The position numbers and the translations under genes are program-made. 64,000 nucleotides of DNA from positions 139,318,747 through 139,382,746 of the forward strand of contig NC_081412.1 in assembly GCF_030272615.1 (NCBI RefSeq). Reading direction: 5' to 3'. The notes beneath the pieces are model-generated. The model was not told the DNA's origin. It did not search any database and was given only the letters and a program-made list of their open reading frames with translations. Shown here one piece after another: positions 34,890 to 45,596 of the stretch. How positions within the stretch are numbered: the first letter of the stretch is position 1; every line of letters starts with the position of its first letter. Source of the stretch: Cryptomeria japonica (lineage: Eukaryota > Streptophyta > Pinopsida > Cupressales > Cupressaceae).

Positions 34890-36492
34890 GGAGTTTTGAA
34901 AGCCAAGTGTGATTCGTTCATTTTATGGCTATCCACTGTAATGGTTCCATTATCGATTAGATCTTGCATAAGGTGTTTCAATCTCTAACAATCATTTGTT
35001 AGGTGTCCTTTATTCTAATGATAGTTGCAAAAATGATTGTCATTCCACCAATTGGGCTTGACTGGTGGTTCATAATTTCTTGTTTATGGCAAAACAATCA
35101 ATTTATTAGCAAGTAAAGTTTTTAGAGCTAATTCTAAAGATTATCCAATGTTTGTGAATTTTCTTCGAGGATTGGAGAAAAATGACTCAACTTTGTTGTT
35201 TTCTGGATTGTTATTGCTTGGGTTTTGACTTGATAGATTAAAAATTGGTTGTTGTTGTTTTGTAGTACTATTATCATCATTCCCTTCATTGCTAACATTC
35301 CTATTCTTTGACCAAAACTTGGGTTTGTCATTGATGTTGATGTTGTTGTTGTTGTTGTATGAATTATTGTAAAGTTTTAGTTCTCCTTTCTTTACCATCA
35401 CGTTCTCTATTTTTGGTCCATTCTCGATCATTTTGGCAAAAGAGGGAGGACATTGCATCCTTAGTCGATAACTCATTTCACTGATAAGATTATCAATGAA
35501 TATGTCCATTTTTTCTTGATCGGGTACATCTCAGGGATACCTATTAAACATGTGTTTCCATCATTGTAAGAAAATTATAAAGGATTCACCATTCTTTTGT
35601 TTAACATTGCAAAGATCTAGCATTGTTATTTCATTCCTTATATTGTAGGAATATTGTGAAATAAACCTATTCACAAGTTCTTCAAAGGATTTGATTCCGG
35701 ATGGTAATCTTAAAAACCACTCCATTGATTGTCCATTTAAAATCCTAGGAAAAAGACGCATAAGGTAAGTTTCATCATGAGAAAATTCCATGCTCATAGT
35801 ACAAAACTCCCTAATGTGATCTTGAGGATCAGATCTTCCATCATATTTGTCATATTTAGGAATCTCGCAATGTTGCGGAAATGGTATCATATTCATATTT
35901 TTATCAAAAGGATATGGGCATATATCTTCTAATGAATATTTCTTTTAGCTTGTCCCATTTTGCATGTCTTGTATTTGTAGTTGAAGAGTTTGTATTTGTT
36001 GAGTAAGGTTTGATAAGGGATTATCTACATAGTTTCTTCTTGTTTCTTCGTGAGTCTTTTTGTCACTATGCTCTTTTCTTTTATCATCCCTTTCTTTCCT
36101 TGTTTCTTTGTTACTTTCTTTGTTTATGTCCTCGTTATTTAGATCATCTATGTTTTGGGTGTTACTTGTCTCTGCATCTTGTTTCAAGCTTTCCATGTTA
36201 AAGTCTTGTGGTAGTTTAGCTCCAGATTTTGCCAACATTAAGAGATATTTTTCTTTTTGTTTTGCCAACAATTTTTCCATTAGCCTATCAAATTTGAAAT
36301 CTTTCTCAAGGTCTCTAATGGTGCTATTAACTGCTTCTTCATCAACAGCGGTAAATCCAAAAGTGTGGAATACAGGAGTATCTTCTTCCTCCATTTGTTG
36401 TTGTTTTCTAAGTTGCTCGTGTTGGGCTCTAGTCCAAACTAGCGTGTGATTATTGCAATGTTGTTGAAATTCCCAAAGGACAAAGTCAATAG
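34890..36492 (-). pseudogene. Tat gag
   Basis: Capsid-nucleocapsid protein that packages the RNA. One frame runs from about 36,490 with stops at 35,943 (TAA), about 35,558 and 35,528 (both TGA where Arg is expected), 35,138 and later. An N-terminal coiled-coil region (LEKDFKFDRLMEKLLAKQ) and a Lys/Glu-rich part are followed by the Retrotrans_gag domain: YDGRSDPQDHIREFCTMS, MEWFLRLPSGIKSFEELVNR, IDNLISEMSYRLRMQCPPS. A CxxH...GHxxxxC zinc knuckle lies near 35,000. The true start is unclear; sequence upstream of the ATG at 36,394 remains in frame. Confidence 0.85.
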
Positions 36493-38293
36493 GTGATTAT
36501 TCGTTTAGGAAGATATGCTTTGTTGATCTTACCACTATTGTTTGTTCATTGGGATAAAGCGTCTCTTTGTTGAAAGGCACGTCTTTGTAGAGTTTCACCG
36601 TCAAATTCTGTACCACAGCCACGTAAGTAGACGAAAACGGTGTAAGAATGTCCTATGTTTCAATAAGATCTTGCGATTGATATACAAGAATCTTATCCTT
36701 TTCTGAGTAGCTTTATAACTGGGTTTTCTTTTCTTAAGGTGATACTTAAAAGTCATATAAGCATTTGACAATTCACAAGTTTGTTTGATTCCAAAGTTGG
36801 TGCAATTTTGGTTTTGATATAACCTAAGTTCAAAATAGGAAAGATGTATCCAAGATTAAGAACTTAGTATAGATTTGATCAAGCTTCGTGATAGAGGATT
36901 TGATTATCCTGATGAGAAACTTGACAAAAATGTTAATTTTGCACTTAAGATAGTTGAATCGATAGCTTGTTAAATGTTGATGTTTATAGAACCTTTTGAG
37001 TATAACTTGTTGCATTAGTAACCTAGTTGTTTGAGCTAGTTTGAAAAGTATGTGATGGTTTAGAGACAAACCTACTTCAAGAATTATTTTGACATTGATG
37101 TTTTGACACTTTGATTTTGGATCTGGTGTTTCAAGTGTTGAAAAGATTTTGTATTACCCTTTTGATCAAACTTTTTCAGAAATTTGTTGGATTTTTACTC
37201 CCTTGTAGATGATAATTTTCTTCAATTTTTGACCATTTGGAACATGTTACAAACATAGAAGACACAATGCTTAATAAACAAAATGCACAAGCAAGTACAA
37301 TCCCTATGGCAGGCTGAGACAATAGTTGTTGAATCTCACGTGGAGTTTCCCCCGAGGCTATGCTATTCAAAGCAGATATTTAGATGCTTGACCCCACTGG
37401 TTCCACCCCCGACACTCACTTCTTCGGGGCAACCAAGCACCAGTTTCCATGAAATATCACCATGACAAACTTTATATCTCTACTAGGAACCGTATGTATG
37501 TGAGTCGCTTCATAGGTTCGACCTCCTACGCCAACAACTAGAAGGATTTTGGCAACTAGTACAAGTGGTTTTTAGCAAAGGCTTTCGGTCATGTGGCCAT
37601 ACATGCGGTAGTTTCAGCTCTGTAAATACATAAGGTTCCCAGCCTATAGAGGTTACGCTCCATAGGTTTTATGGGGAAACATAGTGTCGGTATGAACTTA
37701 TAAGCATATTGTTTGAGACTTTCATCACAAACATGATTTATTTATAGTGGATTGGAAGGACTCAATATTAGCCCGTTTCCACTTTGGGTCGTTCCCCTCT
37801 CACTGGCCCCCTCAAAGCAGCTCGGGAAGGTAGGCCCTCTAAAGGATTTAATTGCTTGAAAGTAAAGAAAGTGTAAAAGAGTAAATTTGGCTTTTTGGTC
37901 ACCCAATTAAGGGGAGAGCATATACCTACCACTTTCGAGGCACAGAATACAAGCGTTCTTTTTATCCTTTTCAAAGCAAATATTGGCTAAGTCCTATTTG
38001 GAGATGTTGCTCCAACAAGCATGGTGTTCATTTTAGCCTTTTTAAAAGTCTATGTGTAACTATTTTAGAGAAAATTTAAAAAATGCAAGTTGCATGCTAT
38101 CAATTTATCCTCTTAGTTAAACTAGGTGAACAAGATATGATATATTACTTCCCAAATGAAGACTTTTAATTAGCTAGATGATAAAATGCATAAAATTTGC
38201 CTTAAATGTCATCTTGCACACATATGTTAGTAATCTGACAAATCTGATTTCTTGGACATTCGGACCTGCAAGAAAATTTTGTCAGCTTTATAA
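36493..38293 (-). other. Inner element untranslated leader
   Basis: About 1.8 kb between the 21-bp array and gag. The part from 37,140 to 38,280 is conserved, inverted, at 17,521-18,660 of the outer element; 36,493-37,140 is not. It carries no convincing gene; a 64-codon frame at 37,176-37,370 is shared with the outer copy. Confidence 0.6.
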
Positions 38294-38640
38294 ACAAAAG
38301 CGCTAACCTAACATATGCGCTATCTTTCTGTTCAAAAGCACTAACCTGCAAATCAAAAGCACTAACTTAGACTACAAAAGCATTGCTCTGTGGATACAAA
38401 AGCATGATTTCTTTGACATATGCGCTAACCTATGATGCAAATGCGCAGAATTTAAGACAAAAGTGCTAGCTTATATGACATATGCGCTAACCTATGATGC
38501 AAATGCGCAATTTTTCAGACAAAAGCACTAACTTGCATGACATATGCGCTAACCTATTATGTGAATGTGCTAACCTGTCGAACAAAAGTGTTGTCAGAAT
38601 TCACACATGCTTGAATCTGCATTACAAATGCGTTGATTTA
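38294..38640 (-). repeat. ~21-bp degenerate array in inner leader
   Basis: About 16 units of 20-22 bp. On the plus strand each begins CAWAWGCRCTAACC, for example CATATGCGCTAACCTATGAT at 38,418, 38,479 and 38,540. It lies just downstream of the PBS on the element strand. Confidence 0.85.
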
Positions 38641-38680
38641 TCTTTTTATGAGATTTTTTTAAAGGTATATGCGAGGTCCA

Positions 38681-38698
38681 GCCCCACGGTGGGCGCCA
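38681..38698 (-). promoter_or_regulatory. Primer binding site, inner element
   Basis: TGGCGCCCACCGTGGGGC on the minus strand, three bases from the 5' LTR. Nearly complementary to a plant tRNA-Lys-type 3' end. Confidence 0.75.
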
Positions 38699-38701
38699 AA
38701 A

Positions 38702-39838
38702 TGTGTGAGTTTGAATTTCATCCTCAGAATGTTACCTATAATAAGTTAGTTTCACAAAATACAATGGAAATGCATACAGGAAATCCAAAATCCACCAATG
38801 AAACTACATGAAATACATACTAAAATAAAACATTATTTTACCTTCATGGCTTATGTCTCATTGTGTCCTAACTCCACTGTTCCTAGTTGCAGATGGTGTG
38901 CTCTCAAACAATGCACTATTGGCTTCCAAGATGGCATATGAAGAATGGACTGATAACTTGTAGTTAATTGAAAGCTATGATATGCAAATAATACATGATT
39001 ATGCTAAAATGATATATGATATTTGTTATTGCTATTTGCTTCAAAAACTCACGGATGCATATGATTAGCTTGCAAAATGCTTTTGAAGTCTCTTGAAGTC
39101 TAACTTGAAGATTCTTGAAGATTAACTCTCTCAACTAAAGCTCTTGGTTTTATAGACTTTGAGAGGATAAGATGATGTGGCTTAGATCAACGATCATGAT
39201 CAAATCTGCAGATTTGGATGGCTGTGAGCAAAGGTAAAGGTTGAGAAAAAGGGGGAGGAGAAGACAAGTGTCACTCATCTCACCTTGACTGGATTGCTGA
39301 CTGAGGGAATCTAGGGATGGCTGGAGGAAATTTAGGCATGAGAGGACAAGTGGACTCAAGTCCTTCCTAAGATGTAGGGGGTGTTGGAGGAAATATAGGA
39401 AATGGTTATGAAATATGTGTACATACACAATTTTCATTAAGTTTGGAAGTTGAAGATAAATGATAAATTAATATTTAAGAAATATTAATTTCCTTAGCCA
39501 CATGTTTGATGGGTTGGTAAAGGGAAGATGAAGTGGAGATGGAAGGGTGAGTTGGAAAAGGGATTAAATAATTTTGAGAATTATTTAATATTTGAGACTA
39601 TAGGATAGGAGAATAACCATTAAATATTAGATATTTAATTAACTTGGTTAAAAGAATAATTAAATATTAGATATTTAATTAATTAGAGGAATAAAATAGA
39701 TGAATTAATTAATAGAAAGACATGAAAATGAATTAAATAAATTAATGTTTTCAAATTAACTATTTAATAGAAGAATAATTATTAAATAAATATAAAATAT
39801 TTATTTAATTGCTCATAGCCAATTTTTATGTGTATACA
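38702..39838 (-). repeat. Inner element 5' LTR
   Basis: 1,137 bp, complete, inverted relative to the outer LTRs, with TGTATACACATA and CTCACACA ends. It holds the only intact promoter of the element. Confidence 0.9.
39148..39154 (-). promoter_or_regulatory. LTR TATA box, inner element
   Basis: TATAAAA on the minus strand in the same context (AAGTCTATAAAACCAAGAGC) as the outer LTRs. Confidence 0.65.
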
Positions 39839-39843
39839 CAATG
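39839..39843. repeat. Target-site duplication of inner element (right)
   Basis: CAATG, matching 23,458-23,462. Confidence 0.9.
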
Positions 39844-40023
39844 ATATCAGATCAATAATTTACAAAGTCCCATCAATACAAATCAAGTCAAGAATCATGA
39901 CTGTCTCTCGAGCCTGTGGGTCTAACATCTGGATCATCTACAACACCTGCACCAGCATCATCATCCAATGGAATCATTCTTCAATTTAATATCTTCATCA
40001 TTCATTCAACTATCATCTATCAA

Positions 40024-40210
40024 GTCTTATACAGGATGTATCTTTCCTGAAACCAGATGTTTTGATCATTTATCATGTCTTATACAGGATGTATCTTTCC
40101 TGAAACCAAACGTTTTGATCATCTATCATGTCTTATACAGGATGTATATTTCTTGAAACCAGACGTTTTGATCATCTTTTGTCTTATACGGGATGTGTCC
40201 TTCCTAAAAC
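40024..40210 (+). repeat. 53-bp tandem repeat in outer element
   Basis: Units begin GTCTTATACAGGATGTATC at 40,024, 40,077 and 40,130, with a shorter, diverged unit at 40,181. A related single copy, GTCTTATACAGG, lies at 21,557. Confidence 0.85.
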
Positions 40211-40483
40211 CAAACTTGATCTCAATCCAATCAATCTTATCAATCTAATTTATTTGATCAATCTTCAATCTATTCACTCATCTATCTTTCATATAACATT
40301 CTTCTTCTATCGAGAGATCATCCAAGCCTTTAATGCACAAAAGATCTCTTGAGGGGGCATCATCATCAAATCAATATCCAAAAATTAGTATCTAGGGCAC
40401 ACAATCAGGATTTTTTATCTTCCCCAGGCGCACTATCGAGACTTTATTTAATCTTTGAAACAATGTTGTCTTCACATCATTTC

Positions 40484-40497
40484 AAAGAGGGGCAAAA
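40484..40497 (+). promoter_or_regulatory. Polypurine tract, outer element
   Basis: AAAGAGGGGCAAAA immediately before the 3' LTR, the primer for plus-strand DNA synthesis. Confidence 0.85.
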
Positions 40498-41678
40498 TGT
40501 ATACCCATAAAAATTGGCTATGAGCAATTAAATAAATATTTTATATTTATTTAATAATTATTCTTCTATCAAATAGTTAATTTGAAAAGATTACTTTATT
40601 TAATTCATTTTTCATGTCTTTCTATTAATTAATATCTTATTAATTAATTCATTTATCCTATTCTTCTAATTAATTAAATATCTAATATTTATTATTCCTC
40701 TAACCAAGTTAATTAAATATCTAATATTTAATTATCTCCTCCAAACAATTAAATATCCAATATTTTATAGTTATTCTCCTATCCTATAGTCTCAAATATT
40801 AAATAATTCTTAAATTATTTAATCTTTCTTATCCAACTCACCCTCCATCTCCACTTCATCTTCCCTTTGCCAACTCATCAAACATGTGGATAAGGAAATT
40901 AATATTTCTTAATATTAATTCATCATTTATCTCCAACCTCCAAACTTAATGAAAATTGTGTACGTACACATATTTCATAACCATTTCCTATATTCTCTCC
41001 AACACTCCCTACATCTTAGGAAGGACTTGAGTCCACTTGTCCTATCATACCTAAATCTTCTCCAACCATCCCTAGATTCTCTCAGTCAGTAACCCAGTCA
41101 AGGTGAGATGAGTGACACTTGTCTTCTTCTTCCCCCTTTCTCTCAACCTTCACCTTTGCTCAGAACCATCCAAATCTGTAGATCTGATCATGACCATTGA
41201 TCTAAGCCACATCATCTCATCCTCTCAAAGTCTATAAAATCAAGAGCTTCAATTGAGAGAGAGTTAGACTTCAAGAGACTTCAAGTGCATTTTGCAAGCT
41301 AATCATATGCATCCGTGAGTTTTAGTTTTGAAGTAAATAGAAATTATCATATAATATCATTTAGCATAATCATTTAGTATAATCATGTAGTATTGCATAT
41401 CATGGTATCAGTTAACTACAAGTTATTAGTCCATTCTTCATATGCCATCTTGGAAGCCATCAGTGCATTGTCTGAGAGCACACCATCTGCAACCAGGAAT
41501 AGTGGAGTTAGGACACAATGAGACATAAATCATGAAGGTAAAATAATGTTTTATTTTAGTATGTATTTCATGTAGTTTCATTGGTTGAATTTGGATTTTC
41601 TGTATGCATTTCCATTTGTATTTTGTGAAACTAACTTATTACAGGTAGCATTCTGAGGATGAAATTCAAGCTCACACA
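40498..41678 (+). repeat. Outer element 3' LTR
   Basis: About 1.18 kb, starting TGTATACCCATAAAAATTGG and ending AAGCTCACACA, with TATAAAA at 41,233. Followed by the CGTAT duplication. Confidence 0.9.
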
Positions 41679-41683
41679 CGTAT
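41679..41683. repeat. Target-site duplication of outer element (right)
   Basis: CGTAT, matching 15,944-15,948. Confidence 0.9.
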
Positions 41684-41816
41684 TATATAATATAAGTACA
41701 ATACGTATTATATAATATAATATATTATTATATTATATAATATAATAAAATATTATATAATATATTATTATATTATATAATATAATGTTATTTAAAAATA
41801 ATTTAAGTATAAAAAT

Positions 41817-41915
41817 CAGATATCCGATTATCTGAGACAATATATTTCAACTGACAGCTCGTGAGTCATTTTTAACCCACGGGCTGCGCGATTTTATAGA
41901 AATCTGATATCCGGT
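41817..41915. repeat. GGATATCC motif cluster upstream of ORF1
   Basis: AATCAGATATCCGATTATC at 41,817 and AAATCTGATATCCGGTG at 41,900. With the left-end copies at 15,761-15,800, this was one contiguous cluster before the retrotransposon landed. Confidence 0.55.
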
Positions 41916-41951
41916 GTTTTGCCCAAAAATTGCTAAAAAATAGATTGAAAG

Positions 41952-42122
41952 GTAAGATTTTTATTGTTTTCAATCATTTTCATTCAATTTTTGTATTTTT
42001 TTTAATGTTTATTTGATTTTTCATTGAAAATATGGTTTTTTTCATGAAAACTAGGTTTTTTTAAATCAAATACAAAATTGTTTAAATTTGTTAACTAAAT
42101 TCAATTGTTTACATTCAATTAG
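41952..42122 (+). other. Possible 5' leader intron of ORF1
   Basis: A GTAAGATTTT donor at 41,952 and a T-rich tract ending TTCAATTAG at 42,122 lie just upstream of the ATG at 42,131. This is inference from splice-site shape only. Confidence 0.3.
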
Positions 42123-42130
42123 GTTAAAAA

Positions 42131-43185
42131 TGGGGGATAACAATGAAAACATTGATCAACCACAACCACAACAACCAAACCCTCATATGCCAACCCCCCC
42201 TCAATTCAGGATTTGATTGCACAAAATTTGAATGAATTGAGGGGATTGTAGATGTATATTGTAGGATCCCTCGTCTAAACCCAATGTTTGGTCCTCTACA
42301 TCGATCATAAAGAGTATGGAAACTATGACTGAGGAGCACAATGCCACCCTTTTGTGGCGAGATTCTATGAGGGAACAATATGCAGATGGCTTATCATATA
42401 AGGAGATCAAGGATCTTGAGATATCGAAACTCGATATCACCTCATTGTTTGTGAATTCCCGCACTGGTCAACCCGTAGGCCCCAAAAAAAAAAAACTTTC
42501 TCTTAAATGGTGCACAAATGATGGTATTGTGAAAAAAATTTAGAATCGTTGGTGGATGGTTTTCGACAAACTAGCCAACAACAATCTTGATGTCCACTTC
42601 TACTTCATAAAAAAATTGTATGTTGATTTTATTTTACGCAAACATGTGAACTACTTTGACATCCAACCTTTCCAGGGTGTGGGTTTAGGTATGCCCCAAA
42701 ATAGACCTGGGGTAGTCAGAGTAGTCCAGGGCCCATATGTCCCCCCTCCTCCTGTTGATCCCCCACCTCCAGTGCAGCATCCAGATATCATTTGTGAGGC
42801 GGCTTCATGGACCATATCGGCTATTCACTCTTTGAGTAGCCTTTTGGTTTCTCAGGCTGGGTCAATAGCTCAGCCTACTTTTGATGGTAGTGATGCATCC
42901 GATGGCACTGACACGTCATCCTCAGCTCCACACATATGTGTGCCCCATAGTTGTGTCATGTGTGGGCACATATGCTTGGGTCCAGATGGACAACCTGTTG
43001 ATCCTCCTATGGATATTGCAGATTATGAGGTGCATGAGATGCATGATGCACCAGATGTTATGACACGGATTGGAGGATACGCTAGGGAGTCCTCGCATGC
43101 TAGAGGCGAGGAGGCACCGTCATCATACATTGATGATGTAGTGGTAGGATTTGTATTTTCACAGTTCATGTTATATTTTAAATGA
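42131..43185 (+). pseudogene. ORF1 of the large DNA element, proline-rich protein
   Basis: Starts MGDNNENIDQPQPQQPN, then a frameshift near 42,205, a stop near 42,250, and a TAG at 42,541; the rest stays in frame to 43,185. It contains a KLDITSLFVNSRTGQPVGPK block, a KKLSLKWCTNDG block, a WWMVFDKLANNNLDVHFYFI block, and YFDIQPFQGVGLGMPQ. These are followed by a Pro-rich segment (PPPPVDPPPPVQ) and a Cys/His-rich tail (HICVPHSCVMCGHICLGPDG) that could bind metal. I recall similar uncharacterised proteins from non-flowering plants but cannot name the family. It sits beside a transposase-like gene on the other strand, so a role as an accessory transposition protein is plausible but unproven. Confidence 0.5.
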
Positions 43186-43234
43186 ATATTTATAATCTAG
43201 ATAATATTAAGTACTAATTTTTATTTAATGAACA

Positions 43235-45596
43235 ATTCATTATTACCCTATGCATGGTCCTATTTTTCCCCCACCTCGGTCGAACACTCGGGGTCATACC
43301 CTACCGGTGTCGTCCCTTGAGCGCCCTAAGTGCTAAAATTGTTAAACTTTGACGGGCCCTAACTCAAAATCTGTGGCACCTGCGAACGATCGGTTTGAAC
43401 CTATGGGGCCATGAGAGGGGTCCCTACAAAATCTTATCTCATTTTTTCAATTTTCCCTATGATTTTATTAGGGCAGAAATTTTTTGGTTGGTGAAAAAAT
43501 TGTCAGTCTCATTCATTTGAATGTTGTTGCGTGGCCTATTTCTCGTTCAGCTCGTCGCGATGACGAACCCTCAGCTCCGACATGTCTAGTTAGGCATTAT
43601 TACCCTATGCATGGTCCTACTTTTTCCCCTCACTCGATCAAACGCTCGGAGTCATACCCTACCGATGTCGTCCCTTGAGCGCCCTAAATGCTAAAAATTG
43701 TCAAACTTTGACAGGCCCTAACTCAGAATCTATGGCACATGTGAATGATCGATTTGAACCTACGGGGCCATTAGAGGGGTCCCTACAAAAGCATATCTTA
43801 GTTTTTCAAGTTTCCCTATGGTTTTGTTAGGGCAGCAATTTTTCAATGGGTGAAAAAATCGTCAGTCTCATTCATTCGAATGTTGTCTCGTGGCCATTTT
43901 CTCATTCTGCTCGTTGCGATGATGAACCGTTGACTTCGACATGTCTAGTTAGGAATTATTACCCTATGCATGCTCCTATTTTTCCCCCCCACTCGGTCGA
44001 ATGCTCGGGGTCATAACCTACCGGTGTCGTCCCTTGAGCGTCCTAAGTGCAAAAAAATGTCAAACTTTGACGGGCCCTAACTCAAAATCTGCGGTACCTG
44101 TGAATGATCTATTTGAAACTACGAGGCCACAAGAGGGGTCCCTACAAAATCCTATCTCGGTTTTTCAAGTTTCCCTACAGTTTTATTAGGGTAGAAATTT
44201 TTTGGTTGGCAAAAAAATCGTCAGTCTCATTCATTTGAATGTTGTCTCGTGGCCAATTTCTCATTCTACTCGTCGCGATGATGAACCGTCGGCTCCGAAA
44301 TGTCCAGTTAGGCATTATTACCCTATGCATGCTCCTATTTCCCCCCACCCACTCGGTCGAACGCTCGGGGTCATACCCTACCGGCGTCATCCCTTGAGCG
44401 TCCTAAGTGCTAAAAAATTTCAAACTTTGATGGGTCCTAACTCAGAATCCGTGGCACCTGCGAATGATCTATTTGAACCTATGAGGCCATGAGAGGGGTA
44501 CCTACAAAATCCTATCTCAGTTTTCAAGTTTCCCTACGGTTTTATTAGGGCAGCAATTTTTTGGTAGGTGAAAAAATCGTTAGTCTCATTCATTCGATTA
44601 TTGTCTCGTGGTCGTTTTCTCGTTCTACCCGTCGCGATGACGAACCATCGACTCCAACATGTCTAGTTAGGAATTATTACCCTATGAATGCTCCTATTTT
44701 GCCCCCCCACTCAGTCGAACGCTTAGGGTCATACCCTACCGTCGTCGTCCCTTGAGCGCCCTAAGTGCTAAAAATTGTCAAACTTTGACGGGCCCTAACT
44801 CAGAATTTGTGGCACCTGCAAATGATATGTTTGAACCTATAGGACCAAGAGAGGGGTCCCTCAAAAGCCTGTCTCAGATTTTCAAATTTCCCTACGGTTT
44901 TATTAGGGCAGCAATTTTTCGATGGGCGAAAAAATCATCAGTCTCATTCATTCGAATGTTGTCTCGTGGACGTTTTCTTGTTCTACTCATTGCAATGACG
45001 AACCGTCAACTCTGACATGTCCAGTTAGGCATTATTACCCTATTCATGCTCCTATTTTTCCCCCCCACTCGATCGAACGCTCAGGGTCATACCCTACCGG
45101 CATCGTCCCTTGAGTGCCCTAAGTGCTAAAAAATGTCAAACTTTAACGGGCCCTAACTCGGAATCTATGGTACATGCAAATGATTCGTTTGAACCTATGA
45201 GGCCACGAGAGGGGTCCCTACAAAAGACTATCTCAGTTTTTCAAGTTTTCCTACAGTTTTATTAGGGCAGCAATTTTTCGTTTGGCGAAAATATCATCAG
45301 TCTCATTCATTTGAATATTGTCTCGTGGCCGTTTTCTCATTCTACTCATCGCAATGACAAACCGTCGGCTCTGACATGTCCAATTAGGCATTATTACCCT
45401 ATTCATGCTCCTATTTTCCCCCCCACTCAGTCAAACGCTCGGGGTCATACCCTATCGACGTCGTCCCTTGAGCGCCCTAAGTGCTAAAAATTGTCAAACT
45501 TTGACGGGCCCTAACTCGGAATCCGTGGCAGTTGTGAATGATCCATTTGAACCTACGGGGCCATGAGAGGGGTCCCTACAAAAGCCTATTTTGGTA
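43235..45596 (+). repeat. 358-bp satellite array
   Basis: About 6.6 head-to-tail units of 358-360 bp. The landmark GCCCTAAGTGCTAAAA (or variant) falls at 43,323, 43,681, 44,040, 44,400, 44,758, 45,116 and 45,474. It is GC-richer than its surroundings, with CGTCGCGATGACGAAC and GGGGTCCCTACAAAA in each unit. It sits between the 3' ends of ORF1 and ORF2. Short open frames recur in each unit but shift frame and are not genes. Confidence 0.95.

Larger units (their letters stand above)
23463..39838 (-). mobile_element. Inner Tat-lineage LTR retrotransposon with antisense PMD gene
   Basis: A 16.4-kb minus-strand element framed by CAATG duplications: 5' LTR 38,702-39,838, PBS 38,681-38,698, gag, protease, RT-RNase H, archaeal-type RNase H, integrase, then an antisense PMD gene, PPT 23,648-23,661 and a shortened 3' LTR. 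The gene order and the second RNase H between the connection RNase H and integrase are diagnostic of the Tat lineage of Ty3/gypsy (Ogre/Retand relatives). Every coding part carries stops or frameshifts, and the RT active site is changed, so it cannot move on its own. Confidence 0.9.
15949..41678 (+). mobile_element. Outer Tat-type LTR retrotransposon, non-autonomous, interrupted
   Basis: Two LTRs of about 1.18 kb in plus orientation, a PBS and a PPT frame the element, with matching CGTAT duplications. Subtracting the inner insertion (23,463-39,838 and its duplicated CAATG) leaves about 9.35 kb, of which about 7 kb is internal. No gag, protease, RT, RNase H or integrase is recognisable in 17,128-23,457 or 39,844-40,497, so it must have depended on proteins from a relative such as the inner element, whose LTR, PBS, leader and PPT are of the same family. 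Its LTRs differ at a few percent of sites, so the insertion is not recent. Confidence 0.85.

Noticed and set aside
43484-45113. Recurring ~64-codon frames starting MVGEKIVSLIH
   Set aside because: One per 358-bp satellite unit; the unit length is not a multiple of three and the frames do not extend across units.
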